The position numbers and the translations under genes are program-made. The notes below the pieces were generated by a model. That model did not search any database. It saw only the letters and a list, made by a program, of their open reading frames with translations, and had not been told where the DNA came from. From NCBI RefSeq assembly GCF_963576675.1, contig NC_088916.1, positions 16,592,501 to 16,656,500 of the forward strand: a stretch of 64,000 nucleotides of DNA. Direction: 5' to 3'. Below, piece after piece: positions 47,066 to 57,860 of this stretch. How positions within the stretch are numbered: position 1 is the stretch's first letter; every line of letters begins with the position of its first letter. The DNA is from Euphorbia lathyris. Taxonomy: Eukaryota; Streptophyta; Magnoliopsida; Malpighiales; Euphorbiaceae.

Positions 47066-48118
47066 TTAGTCTATGTGAGTGTGACAATTCAATAAATTAG
47101 CAGTTTGTTTTTTAATAAATTTTCTCATCTCATGAATCAACAAAGAAGATTCTGGTAATTCAGGGATTCCATAGAATCCATGAATCACTTTTGGATATTC
47201 TACCAAATAAACTTCTGTCCCACTTTCCTTCAATCCTTCATAATACCTCTTTTGCCAATCCTGCAATACATCATACCCTCCTATACATATCAACGTCGCC
47301 GGAAAATCCACCCCCGTTATATCCACCGCATTCGGCCCAAACACATTCACCACCGGATGGTTCCGATCCGCCCCCTCCGGCAAAAACGCCTTCCAATACC
47401 AATCCGCTAGGTCCACCGATAACCCCGTAACTCCGGCCAGCCAGATCTCCGATTCCGTCCTCTCTTCCCCTCCGAAAAACGGTTGGATCGTAATCAATCC
47501 GATTATATCCAAATTCGTGAACTTATAATCAATCGCTTTAAGCACTACATTATGCGCTAGATTCCCTCCGGCGCATCCACCGGCGACAAAACACCATTCG
47601 AGATCAACTTTCGCGGAGAAATTATCGAAATTCATTCCATCGATGAATTTCAACGCGTCGAATCCATCCTCGTATTGACACGGATACTTATTCTCCGGTG
47701 CGAGGCGGTAATTAACGGAGATCACAGCAGAGGGGATTTCACGAGCGAGTCTCCGGCAATACTGGTCGGTCTGCTTCGAATCCGCCGTGAGAAAACAGAA
47801 ACCTCCGCCGTGGAAGTAAACGATGAGGGGGAGACTGTAGGGAGTAACGGAAGTTGTGGTTATCGGAATGTAGAGACGGAACCAGAGCTTTTGCGTAGGG
47901 TCGATTGGGATATCGAAAGAAGAGACGTTGTGTATAGGTTTAAGAGAGGGAGGTGTTTTGGGATCGAAAAGCTTCATGAAACTGCGATTAATGGTGAAAT
48001 TGGAACGGCGGGAGGTGGCGGCGGCGATTGAGAAAGCGGCGAGCATTAGCCGGGTTTTCAATGGAAGACGAGGGGCTGTGTATTTCTTTGACATTTTTGG
48101 GCAACAGATTGATAGCAT
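47066..48118 (-). CDS. Plant carboxylesterase (CXE, alpha/beta-hydrolase) with Cys at the nucleophile
   Basis: Single exon, 350 residues from the first Met. The family hydrolyses small esters in the cytosol or nucleus; gibberellin receptors belong to the same fold. The second Met (48094, MSKKYTAPRL) matches the usual family start better and gives 342 residues. The oxyanion motif HGGG is at 103-106. The expected nucleophile motif GDSAGGN is instead GGCAGGN, so the serine is Cys182 (codon 47573-47575) and the preceding Asp is Gly. The acid Asp283 (GYDVLQDWQ) and His313 (VIHGFY) are kept. The LPESSLLI ending and TINR N-terminal motif match the CXE18-like group. The frame is intact and G/C-rich, which argues against simple decay. 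Activity is uncertain. Confidence 0.92.
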   Translation of the reverse strand: MLSICCPKMSKKYTAPRLPLKTRLMLAAFSIAAATSRRSNFTINRSFMKLFDPKTPPSLKPIHNVSSFDIPIDPTQKLWFRLYIPITTTSVTPYSLPLIVYFHGGGFCFLTADSKQTDQYCRRLAREIPSAVISVNYRLAPENKYPCQYEDGFDALKFIDGMNFDNFSAKVDLEWCFVAGGCAGGNLAHNVVLKAIDYKFTNLDIIGLITIQPFFGGEERTESEIWLAGVTGLSVDLADWYWKAFLPEGADRNHPVVNVFGPNAVDITGVDFPATLICIGGYDVLQDWQKRYYEGLKESGTEVYLVEYPKVIHGFYGIPELPESSLLIHEMRKFIKKQTANLLNCHTHID

Positions 48119-48397
48119 TCATACATGCGGAGAAGATGATGATGATTGTTTGTTCTTAATTTGTAATTTTGTGTTAATTTAATTATGAAGTTTTTGAATT
48201 GAATTTTGATGGATTAGTTGTAATTTGATTATGTTTGGCTGGAAATTCGATGGATTCAATTTGTTGTTGTCGTTGAGTATAGTTAAGTTTTGTCTAAATG
48301 TCTATAAGCCAAAATAGAATTCCTACTTATGTGGGTCTCCTCAATTTTAGAATTTTATGTGATCACCTTTCTTTCTTTTCCTTAAATAATAATAATG

Positions 48398-48890
48398 GGT
48401 AAATTACAACCATGGCCATTGAACTTTACTCATTTTCACGTTATGGTTATTCAACTTCATTTCTTCCCGTTATGGTCGCTGAATTTTACACTTTTTAATA
48501 CTGGTGGCCACTCAATTTTAACCAATTTCTCAAAATGACCGTTAACGATCTCAAAGTGAAAATATTCAAAAATTAAAGTTGTTCAGAACAACATTTATCA
48601 TAAAACCACATTTTTTATTTTCGAAAATCACATTTTTTGGAATTTTCTCTTTAAAAATTCACTTTCTCTCTCCTAACCAAATAACACCTAAATGACCTCA
48701 GAACGAAAAATTTCAAGAATTAACGCTTTGGATTTTTTATTTTTAGCCGTCAAATGTCATTTTGAGGCGTTAAGTGGCCATCAGTGTTAAAAAGTGTGAA
48801 GTTCAATGGCCATACCGAGAAGAAATAAAGTTCAGTGGCCATAATGTGAAAATGGATAAAATTTAGTGGCAATGTATGTAATTTACCCTC
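48398..48890. mobile_element. Foldback element related to the SPS4 upstream repeat
   Basis: The ends GGGTAAATTACAACCATGGCC and GGCAATGTATGTAATTTACCC are inverted. Arms of about 200 bp contain GTTATGGTCGCTGAATTTTACAC-type words. The same end sequence is used in the tandem units at 22610-24050. Confidence 0.75.
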
Positions 48891-50422
48891 CTAATAATGA
48901 TAAATAAATTGGAATATTGTAACAAGTTTTAATTTTGTTTCTGAAAATAAATGGGAAGTTGAAAAATGTAGTGTTGGTTTTAATAACATGACATAATGAC
49001 TTTAATAATATTATAGGTTGGTTGGTTGATTTGTTGATTTTGTTGGTGTAAAAACTTTTTTCTTATGTGTTAGGTATGATTTCGTGATGTGATATATTAA
49101 TTTGATGCAATGAGAAATATTGTTAATTAAATAGTTTTTTTTCTTAATAAATTTATTTAAAAAGTTTGATTAAATCTTAAATTTTCATGTTGTTTCAATA
49201 ATTCTTTAACTTGTTTAAAACATAGTCTTAATTTGTCCAAAATCTTTTATTAACCTTCTGAACTTTCAAGTTGTATCGATAGTCTCAATTAATCCATGAG
49301 TCTGATGTGGCATTGAGCATATAACAAACGTACATGTTTCTTTCATCTAACATATTAGAAAGAATGACGTTTTATATTTAAATCTCTACATATAGCCGTT
49401 TAAATTATGAAATCTCCAATGTTTCTTCGAAACTCTTAAATCTTTAAACAACAACTATAACTATTTATTGCGTTTATTCTCTTCTGTTCTGTTCTTATGG
49501 ATTTTTTATATTCTCTTATGAAATCAATTATTCTCTTCTCTTCTAAAATCACTTCTTCTCTTATTTTTTAAAATAGTTTTTTCTCTTGTCTTCTAGGGTT
49601 ATTCTCTTCAAATAGTTTATTCTATTCATTTGCATATATTTTTTCTACGTTCGTTAGTTAAGAAGATCTCAAGACTTTTAATGATAAAGTTTCAAATGCT
49701 TTTGATTTTTAGTGCTTAAACGGGCTCGAGATTGGTAACTCTAAACTCGAAAGTGATTGCTTGAGTTTTTCACCGATTGCTTTAGTGATTGAAGACTTTA
49801 CTGGACTATTTAGTCTGCCCTAGGCAGACTGTACAATCTATTTTTTATTGGATATTTCATTTCAGTCTATTTTGTTAGACTGTTCGGTCCGTCCTAGGTG
49901 AACGTCACCATTAATAACATTAATGTGTATCTAAGATACAAGAGGTAACTTGATAATCCAGATCTTTAAATCCTTACCCTAGCCCATGGGGTTCGAACCT
50001 ATGATTTCCCTATTAATATATATACTCTCAACCACTAGACTAAGAATTTCACTACTATATTTGTGATAATTAAATATTATAGTATATAATAAATTAAAAT
50101 TGATTTGCGTGGTTAAAGGTTTTTAATTGTTTGAATTAGATCTTAAATTCGATTTCTAACGCACACTATAAAAGATGCCCAAATTGTCAAAATGGATGCT
50201 TATTCTCTATAGAAAGACATACGATGTGGAGTGGAGGAAGTAACTATGAGTTGTATAGTCACAATTCCTTTAATCGACATTATTTATTTATTTATTTTGT
50301 ATAACTTTACCTTATATATATGTTATAATTATATTGCATACGCACGCCTCTCAAAAGGAGAAAGGGGATTTTCAGAAAAGGGGGAAAAAAAGAGAAGGGG
50401 GAGAAGCTGAGCCACAGCCACA
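48891..50422. other. Intergenic region upstream of the dirigent gene, with a SINE
   Basis: Mostly AT-rich. A tRNA-derived SINE lies at about 49910-50055 and is listed separately. TATATATAT at 50313-50320 is a reasonable TATA box for the dirigent gene, about 105 bp before its ATG. The region 49170-49340 resembles one arm of the 51068-51585 foldback family. Confidence 0.5.
49910..50055 (-). mobile_element. tRNA-derived SINE
   Basis: The minus strand has an A box (TAGTCTAGTGGTTGAGAGTA) and a B box (GGTTCGAACCC) about 35 bp apart, followed by a non-tRNA body. There is no tRNA acceptor pairing, so it is not a tRNA gene. No target duplication was found and the borders are approximate. Confidence 0.65.
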
Positions 50423-50971
50423 ATGGAGAAATCAGTCCACATTCCTCTCTCAACCTTCATCACTGTCTTCTCGATTTCTTTTCTTGCTGTTGCCACTGCG
50501 AAATCCGACCACCATTTCAAGAAGGAGAAGCTGAGCCACCTCCATTTCTACTTCCATGACATAGTCAGTGGCCGAAACCCTACCGCCGTCAAAATAATCG
50601 ATTCACCGATGAACTCATCCTTCACAGGTTTTGGTATGACGGCGATGATAGATGATCCTTTAACTCTAACTCCGTTAATCAATTCGACACTCGTAGGGAG
50701 AGCGCAGGGGATCTATGCGTCTGCATCGCAAAACGAAGTCGGTTTGCTGATGGTTTTGAACTTCGCTTTCATGGAAGGCAAGTATAACGGCAGCAATTTA
50801 AGCGTTTTGGGCCGTAACGCGGTGCTTTCAACCGTGAGAGAGATGCCGGTAATTGGCGGCAGCGGTCTTTTCCGATTTGCCCGTGGATATGCTCAGGCAA
50901 GAACTCATACTTATAACCCCAAAACTGGGGATGCTGTTGTGGAGTATAATGTCTATGTCTTTCATTATTAA
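50423..50971 (+). CDS. Dirigent protein
   Basis: Single exon, 182 residues. Dirigent proteins steer the stereochemistry of phenoxy-radical coupling or related cyclisations in lignan and wall chemistry. They are secreted. Residues 1-26 form a hydrophobic signal peptide ([15 protein letters not shown]). The eight-stranded barrel domain shows the usual blocks: [10 protein letters not shown] (41-50), [14 protein letters not shown] (68-81), [12 protein letters not shown] (92-103), [13 protein letters not shown] (112-124), [19 protein letters not shown] (139-157) and [11 protein letters not shown] at the end. N-glycosylation sites lie at Asn64, 87, 122 and 125. Length and the DIR-b/d-like EGKYNGS block are typical, and no residue looks lost. 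Product and partner cannot be told from sequence. The 5' leader contains a 15-bp copy of codons near residue 36. Confidence 0.96.
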   Translation: MEKSVHIPLSTFITVFSISFLAVATAKSDHHFKKEKLSHLHFYFHDIVSGRNPTAVKIIDSPMNSSFTGFGMTAMIDDPLTLTPLINSTLVGRAQGIYASASQNEVGLLMVLNFAFMEGKYNGSNLSVLGRNAVLSTVREMPVIGGSGLFRFARGYAQARTHTYNPKTGDAVVEYNVYVFHY

Positions 50972-51067
50972 TCCTTTTCTTATTTTGGGGAGAAAAACTT
51001 CAATTTGTTACTGGTTTATGTGTGTTCTATGATTTATGTGTGTTCTATGATGTATGCAAATATCAAA

Positions 51068-51585
51068 TTATAAATATTTTAGTAAGGCTTTCCAAAAAAA
51101 ACTTGATTGGCTGAACTTTCAAATTGTTCCGACAGACCTCTGAATTTACATAAACTGTTCAGTTAGTCTTTGAACTTATATAAAAATGTAATCAATTAAT
51201 CACTCGGTCGCAAAAAAAACAGTAATTTAAATGCGAAAAATGTATTCCCCAAGTCTTAAAAAAAAAATAAACCGATCAAAATCGGAATATACGATTCTAA
51301 TATTAGAAAAGACAAAGTTTTATAGTTGAGTAAGTAATAACTTCGCTTTTAATCTATTTTTGAATTATGTAATAACATTCTAATATGCATGGAATGAATC
51401 TTTCACATTTAAATTATTTTTTTTTGCTACCGAGTTATCAATTAATTACATTTTACGCAAATTTAGGGAGTTAACTGAGCATTTATATAAGTTCAGGAAA
51501 CTATCGGAACACTTTGAAAGTTCATGGTCCAATCAAGCTTTTTGGACAAGTTCAGGAGGCAAAAGATATATTAAGTCTTTTATTA
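51068..51585. mobile_element. Foldback MITE downstream of the dirigent gene
   Basis: The left arm (AAAAACTTGATTGGCTGAACTTTCAAATTG...CCGACAGACC) is mirrored by the right arm (CAATTTGAAAG-type word in ACACTTTGAAAGTTCATGGTCCAATCAAGCTTTTTGG). The family is related to 37190-37640. Confidence 0.68.
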
Positions 51586-52189
51586 ATATTGTAAATTATA
51601 TTCAGTCAATTTCTTTTAGGGTTAATTACAAAACTAGTCATTTTTGAAAGCCTATTTACATATTTAGTCTAGTTCTCAAACTTCTTATAAATATAGACAC
51701 TTTCACTATACATGGACAAAAATATCATTGTCCTTTCCCATTCCTCACATTCTCCAGAAACAAATCACAAAGAAACTCACGTAGACAATTTCAAAGCGAT
51801 TAACCTCTCAGGCAACCTCCTTCTCCAGCAACCTATTTATTCGGTAACCATTTTCAACGTCATTGACCTTTTCCATTCCTCACCTTCTCTATAAACAAAA
51901 GACAGATAAACGCGATCGGAAGAGGAGAAAGAGGGCGATTTCATGGCAACCTCGTTCCGAAAAAGAACCTCATTCCACCATTTTCAGTGTCGTCATCATG
52001 GGTAAGGGTAAAAAGGAAGCCCGAAGAAAATGAAAGGTAAATAATTTCAACTTTTCATTTTCTTTCATCATTTGTATGGTATATTGTTGTATGATTTTAT
52101 TGCAAATGATGACAAAATGATGTAAAAACCATAGTACATTGTTTTCTTTTAATGCGACAATCATGGCAGTTGTTGAAATCGATTTCATA

Positions 52190-52650
52190 TGAACTCTGTC
52201 GCGTTTGTTGAAAATGCGACAGACCTGATAGATTGAACTAAGGATTTATGTACTTTAGGGTTGGATTTTGGATTGATGAATCTAGCACTGTAACAGACAA
52301 AGTAAAACTTAGGTTATCAGTTGCGTTTTCTGAAAATGCGACAGATACGACAAAGTATAGTGTCTACTATTTGTCGTATTTTTATGAAAATGTGATAGAT
52401 GCGACAAAGTATAGTGTATGTTATTTGTCGTGTTTTTTGAAAATACGACATGTACGACGGAGTATAATGGCTGTTATTTGTCTTACTTTTTGAAAATGTG
52501 ACAGATGCGACAGAGTATAGTGTCGATTATTTGTCGCGTTTTTAAAATGCGACAGGTGCGACAAATAATAGTGTCTGTTATCTGTCGTTTTTTTTTTTGT
52601 AAAAATACGACAGATGCGACAAAGTATATTTTCTGTTATGTTCTCTATAT
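52190..52650 (+). repeat. Degenerate tandem array with GCGACA motifs (left arm)
   Basis: About six units of roughly 60 bp have the form GAAAATGCGACAGATGCGACAAAGTATAGTGT followed by TGTTATTTGTCGC. Each unit contains TGCGACA and its complement TGTCGCA, so it can fold. Extra copies lie at 54665-54755. The array sits between the terminal repeat and the DUF1985 frame. Confidence 0.8.
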
Positions 52651-52674
52651 TTGTCTTATTTGCAGGGTATCACA

Positions 52675-53424
52675 ACAGAACAAAAGGAGAAAGACTCAGA
52701 TAAAGTTCAAGTACCCATTTGTCTTAAATTTATCCGCGCAAATATCTAACAGGTTTAACATGTCCGCGTGTAAAGTTATTAAAGAGAATTTGACCCCCAA
52801 ACAAATAGAATTGTTTAGGGCATGCTGTTTCGGAGCTTATCTCGGACGAGATTTTCCCATTCTGCTCGGGTTGGTTATCCACACGTTAACTAGACAGATT
52901 AGTCTAGTTGAAACATGTGATAAGGAGATGTGTTTCAATGTCAGGGGAGTGGAGTTGAGATACACTATAAAAGAGTTCGGGATAATTACATGGTTACCCT
53001 TTGGAAGCACACAAACAATAATGAAAGGGATGAAAAAGATTAAGACTAAAGTAGGATTTAGGAGAAGTTTTTTGGTAGGAAAGCTAATGTAAAACACGAC
53101 GACATATATGAGAAGTTAATGAGAACGGATTGGGCCAAACAAGACGATGGTGATGCAGTGTTGATGGCAATGCTATATTTCATACATGACAACATTTTGG
53201 AACATAAGCCCACATGAAAAGTCCATGGTTACATTATGACCCTTACTGAGTTTCCAGAGCTCTTCCACAAGTATCTATGGGGTGTGGTGGCTTTTAATGA
53301 GAGCTTAAAGACATTGAAGTCTACTTTAGATAAGAGAAGTTTCCAGGATATGGCTGAGGGGGAAAAGGTGAAATGTCGGATTCTATATCAACTGTATGGT
53401 TTTACTCATGCATTCCAAGTATGA
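52675..53424 (+). pseudogene. DUF1985-type domain, left arm of the foldback element
   Basis: Frames 52505-53092 and 53236-53424 together encode the domain linked to plant Ulp1-type transposon proteins: CFGAYLGRDFPILLGLVIH, EMCFNVRGVELRYTIKEFG, then FHKYLWGVVAFNESLKTL and YQLYGFTHAFQV. A frame change near 53080 and a stop at about 53217 (CCCACATGA) separate the two parts. The function of DUF1985 is unknown. Confidence 0.72.
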
Positions 53425-53679
53425 AATTTTTGTATACTTATACTTGTTGCTTGATGTTAAGTTTGGATTTATGAGCTATGGAAAGCAACTAATATCTTTA
53501 TATAAGTCTCGAATGTGACTCTACCATTCCCCGCGTGTTTCGGTGGACACAGTTAAAGATCGCGTAATTGTCTTAAATATAGATATTGTTTGAGGTAAGT
53601 GGACAAGTTGTATGAGTTGAAATATTCGAAAAGCTTTTTTCACTTATTACGTTCGAGAATTGTTTTATAGGAAGCTAAT

Positions 53680-54480
53680 CCTCCTAAACATACAACCATT
53701 GAACTTGAAGATGGAGAAAAGGAACGTAGTTGGTTTAAACATTTGATGGACCATTTGAAGGAGGAAGCAGAAGATGAGGATAAGGATGAGGAGAAAGAGG
53801 ATGAGGAAGAGGAAGATAATGAAAGATGGAGAAGAGGAAGAAAGAGCAGAAGGCGAAGAGGAAGAAAATGAAGATGATGAAGAGGGAACAAAAGAAGTTG
53901 AGGGGGACGAGGAAGAAGAAGAAGATGATAATCAGTTTGTCATTTGTCCAAGAGTGGATAAGAGGACATGTGGATGAAATTATGGAAAGGGTCAATCACA
54001 TGATGACCTCACATCAAGAGTGGTGCACCGTGCGATTTTTAAGCTTAGGTGACCAATTGTCTGTTTTTGGGAGTCTGAACTCCAATATGCAGAGAAAGAT
54101 GAGGCCATGAAAGATGATACGATGAAAGATATTGAGGAGGAGAAGAAAGATGATGTGCAAGAGGAGAAAGAAGTTAAGGAGCAAGATGGGGATGAGAAGA
54201 AAGGAGAAGGTGAGGAGGAAGATAAGAAAGAGGACGAGGAAGAAGAGGAGGAGAAAGATGGGGATGAGAAGAAAAATGATGAGGAAGAAGAAGATAAAGA
54301 AGATTGAGAGAAAGAAAAAGGCGATGAGAAGAAGGTGATGCGAAGAAAGAAAGAGAGTAGAAGAAAGAGGATGAGAAGAATGAAGAATGCGAGGAGAAGA
54401 AAGATGACGAAGAAGAGGAGAAAAAAAATGAAGAGAAGCATGGAGGAGGGGAGGAGAATGCGCAGGAGGAAACAACAATT
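53680..54480 (+). repeat. Purine-rich, Glu/Lys/Asp-coding low-complexity tract
   Basis: An 800-bp tract almost wholly A and G on the plus strand encodes acidic runs such as EEEEEKDGDEKKNDEEEE. It has several stops and frame changes. It lies between the DUF1985 and Ulp1 parts of the left arm and is absent from the right arm. The many overlapping open frames here on both strands are composition artefacts. Confidence 0.8.
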
Positions 54481-54559
54481 TCGGTATGTAGATGACTTAC
54501 TTTACTTGTTTATTTTACCTTTTACTGTATGATTGTCTTTTACTTGTTTTATTTGTATT

Positions 54560-55800
54560 AAAAAGGATGAAAGTCAGAATGCAACAGACTTAGTACAGAT
54601 GTGTCTGTTTGACTTGAAGTTTGAGGGATATTTAGATGAACTAATGGAAAAGGAAAAAGTAAAACTTTGTTGCATATGTTGTTGATGTGATAGACGCATC
54701 ATCATTATATGTTTGTTATCTATCGCATGTTTTGAAAATGCGACAATATATTATTTATTGTGTGATATGGTGATAGAAGTGCTAAATCCAAAAGAAAAGG
54801 TAGCCAAAAGAACTTGTGTATGGGCAAAGGTAGAGGAAGAGCATCTCGATAAGGAAGAACCAGTCAGTTTCTTCGCTCACCGTTCACTGATCCTTTCACC
54901 AAGAAAGGTAAGAAGAAACTAATCCCAACATAGAAATGTGGAGTTCTAGATGATAGGAGGGATCTACTTGATACAAACGCGGTTCTCAAATACACTGAGT
55001 GGTTAAAAACGTCAGATCCAAAAGAACAGAGGCATCATTCGGGTGCAATATCACTTGACCAATAAAGCTTGGTTTGAACAGTTGCAAACATCTGGTGAAA
55101 AGGTCGACAATGATGTAAGTGTCCCGAGTTACTGTTTAATGTCGCAGTGTATTTATTCTTATATATAGTTTAATGTTTTACTTACTTTTATTTTGAATAT
55201 TGAAACAACATGTCAGTGGGTGGTTTACTTTACTGTGACGTCGTTCTTACACATAGACTGATATATGGACTACTGTCGATTCGGAGTTCATTGGTTGCAT
55301 GTCTCAAGACTACTATATGAAGGGCTATAAGGAGGAAGGCTGGGATAGCTCCTTATTTCTTGACCGATTGAATGGGATGCCAAAGGAATTCATCCGGTCG
55401 TGGAGTGAAGTTCAGATGGTACTTATGCCGATAAAATATAAAAACGAGCATTGATTCCTAGGGGTTTTTATGTTACACGAAATGCATTTATACATATATG
55501 ACAGTCTGGTGTCAAATTGCAGCGAGAAATCTCTAGAAAAAATTTTAAGTTTACGTCTGGATATCATTAGAAAAGTCATGGATAGGATTGGTCATTGGCC
55601 GGAGGCACAAGTGAAACGAGACATAACCTGGAGCAGAGTTCCTGGTTGTCCACAATAATAAAGTGGTTCAAATGACTGTGGCGTATTCACTTGTGCTTTT
55701 GCCCAAGTTATAATTGAAAGGTGCGCAACCCGACATGATCAGTTAGTAGACAAATATATGTCTAGCTATCTGACAAATGCAAACTTGTTTCTAGATTATC
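54560..55800 (+). pseudogene. Ulp1-like C48 protease relic, left arm
   Basis: Ulp1 proteases process SUMO or SUMO-like tags. Pieces in several frames include the linker (KKKLIPT, DLLDTNAVLK), the lead-in (DRLNGMPKEFIRSWSEV), and the catalytic core. His appears in KNEH, followed by a TGA (55452-55454) where the right arm has Trp. Asp is in YIYDSL, and Cys in SNDCGVFTCAFA (55677-55679) just after two TAA codons (about 55656-55661). The triad residues survive but the frame does not. Confidence 0.78.
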
Positions 55801-55884
55801 TACTAATAACTTATGATGATACAACTCGGCTGCAAAACACAATCTAAAATGGCAGCCATACGATTTGCCAAAGTTACACACAAA

Positions 55885-56830
55885 CTGATCATGTCGGGTT
55901 GCACGCCTTTCAGTTATAACTTGCGAAAAGCACAAGTGAATATGCCACAATCATTTGAACCACTTTGTTCTTGTGGACAACCAGGAAATCGGCTCCAGGT
56001 TATGTCTCGTTTCACTTGTGCCTCCGGCCAATGACTAATCCTATCCATGACTCATCTAATGAAATCTAGATGTAAACTTAATTTTTTTTCTAGAGATTGC
56101 TCGCTGCAATTTGACACAAGGTTGTCATATATGTATAAATGCATTTCGTGCAGCATAAAAACCCCTAGGAACCAGTGCTCGTTTTTATAGTTAATCGACA
56201 TAAGTACCATATGAACTTCACTCCATGACCGTATGAATTCTTTTGGCATCCCATTCAATCGGTCAAGAAATAAGGAGCTATCTCAGCCTTCCTCCTTTTA
56301 GCCATTCACATAGTAGTCTTGAGACATGCAACCAATGAACTTCGATTCGACGGTAGTCCATATATCAGTGTGTGTGTAAGAACGATGTCGCATTAAAGTA
56401 AACCACCCACTGACATGTAGTTTCAATATTCAAAATAAAAGTAAGTAAAAACATTAAACCATATCTATAAGAATAAATACATAGCAACATTAAATAGTTA
56501 CTCGGGACACTTACATCATTGTCGACCTTTTCACCAGATGCTTGCAACTGTTCAAACTAAGCTTTATTGGGCAAGTGATATTGCACCCCAATGATATGCC
56601 TCTGTTCTTTTGGATCTGCAGTTCTTAACCATTCAACGCATTTGAGAACCGCGTTTGCATCAAGTAGATCCCTCTTATCATCTAGAACTCCACGTTTCTC
56701 TGTTGGGATTAGTTTCTTTTTACCTTTCTTAGTGAAAGGATCGGTGAACAGTGAGCAGAGAAACTGACTGGCTCTTCCTCGTCGAGATGTTCTTCCTCTA
56801 CCTCTGCCCATACACAAGTTCTTCCGGCCA
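55885..56830 (-). pseudogene. Ulp1-like C48 protease relic, right arm
   Basis: The minus-strand copy mirrors the left arm and is less damaged at the active site. The frame 56052-56258 holds KNEHWFLGVF (His) and YIYDNLVSN (Asp). A TGA at 56052-56054 then ends it where the left arm has Lys. After the stop the frame resumes with PQEQSGSNDCG (Cys). The upstream linker frame 56557-56817 contains GRGRTSRRGRASQFL and KKKLIPTEKRGVLDD. Confidence 0.78.
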
Positions 56831-57024
56831 CCTTTTCTTTTGGACTTAGCACTTTTATCATCATGTCACACAATAAATAACATATTGTCGCATTTTCAAA
56901 AAATGCGACAAATAACAGACATTCATAATGTTATCGCATCAACAACAAATGCGACAAAGCCCTTCCTTTTCCATTAGTTCATCTAAATGTCCCCCAAACT
57001 TCAAGTCAAACAGACACCTCTGTA

Positions 57025-57600
57025 CTAAGTCTGTTGCATTCTGACTTTCATCATTTTTAAATACAAATTGAAAACCATACAGTAAAAGGTACAATAAACA
57101 AGTAAAGTAAGCCAACTACATATCGAAATTGTTGCTTTTTCATGCGTCGTGAACTTCTCATATATGTCGTTGTGTTTTACATTAGCTTTCCTACCAAAAA
57201 ACTTCTCCCTAAATCTTACCTTAGTCTTAATCTTCTTCATCCCTTTCATTATTGTTTTTGTGTTTCCAAAGGGTAACCCTGTAATTATCCCGAACTCTTT
57301 TGTAGTGTATCTCAACTCCACTCCCCTGACATTGAAACACATCTCCTTATCACATGTTTCAACTAGACTAATCTGTCTAGTTAACAACGTGTGGATAACC
57401 AACCCGAGCAGAAGGGGAAAATCTCATCCGAGATAAGGTCCGAAACAGCATGTCCTAAACAATTCTATTTGTTTGGGGGTCAAATTCTCTTTAATAACTT
57501 TACACGCGGACATATTAAACCTTTATATACTTGCGCGGATGAATTTAAGGCAAATGGGTACTTGAACTTTATCTCAGTCTTTCTCGTTTTGTTTTGTTGT
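57025..57600 (-). pseudogene. DUF1985-type domain, right arm (internally deleted unit)
   Basis: The minus-strand frame 57025-57402 encodes EMCFNVRGVELRYTTKEFG and GLPFGNTKTIMKG, matching the left arm. An indel near 57385 shifts it from the preceding CFGPYLG-type part. After YEKFTTHEK it jumps directly to sequence equivalent to 54470 of the left arm, so the second DUF1985 half and the acidic tract are gone. Confidence 0.75.
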
Positions 57601-57654
57601 GATGCCTTTTGATCATGATGCAAATAAGAAAAATACAAAGAACGAAACAGAAAA

Positions 57655-57860
57655 TATAATTTGTCGCATCTGTCACATTTTTACAAAACAAGACAGATAA
57701 CAGACACTATTATTTGTCGCACCCGTCGCATTTAAAAAACGCGACAAATAAGAGATGCTATACTTTGTTGCATCTATTGTATTTTCAAAAAACGCGACAA
57801 ATAGTAGACATTATACTTTGTCGTATTTTCAGAAAACGCAATTGATCATCTAAATTTTAC
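57655..57860 (-). repeat. GCGACA array, right arm
   Basis: Shorter inverted counterpart of 52190-52650, with units such as TTTGTCGCATCTGTCACATT and AAACGCGACAAATA. Additional copies at 56880-56955 mirror 54665-54755. Confidence 0.78.

Noticed and set aside
47180..48182. Plus-strand open frames opposite the carboxylesterase
   Set aside because: Shadow frames with no domain; the minus-strand frame is the gene.
50401..50539. 15-bp direct repeat GAGAAGCTGAGCCAC in the dirigent leader and coding region
   Set aside because: Only two copies 124 bp apart in purine-rich DNA; chance or minor slippage is enough.
53640..54540. Many overlapping open frames on both strands (Ser/Phe/Leu-rich and Glu/Lys-rich)
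   Set aside because: They arise from the purine-rich low-complexity tract and are not independent genes.
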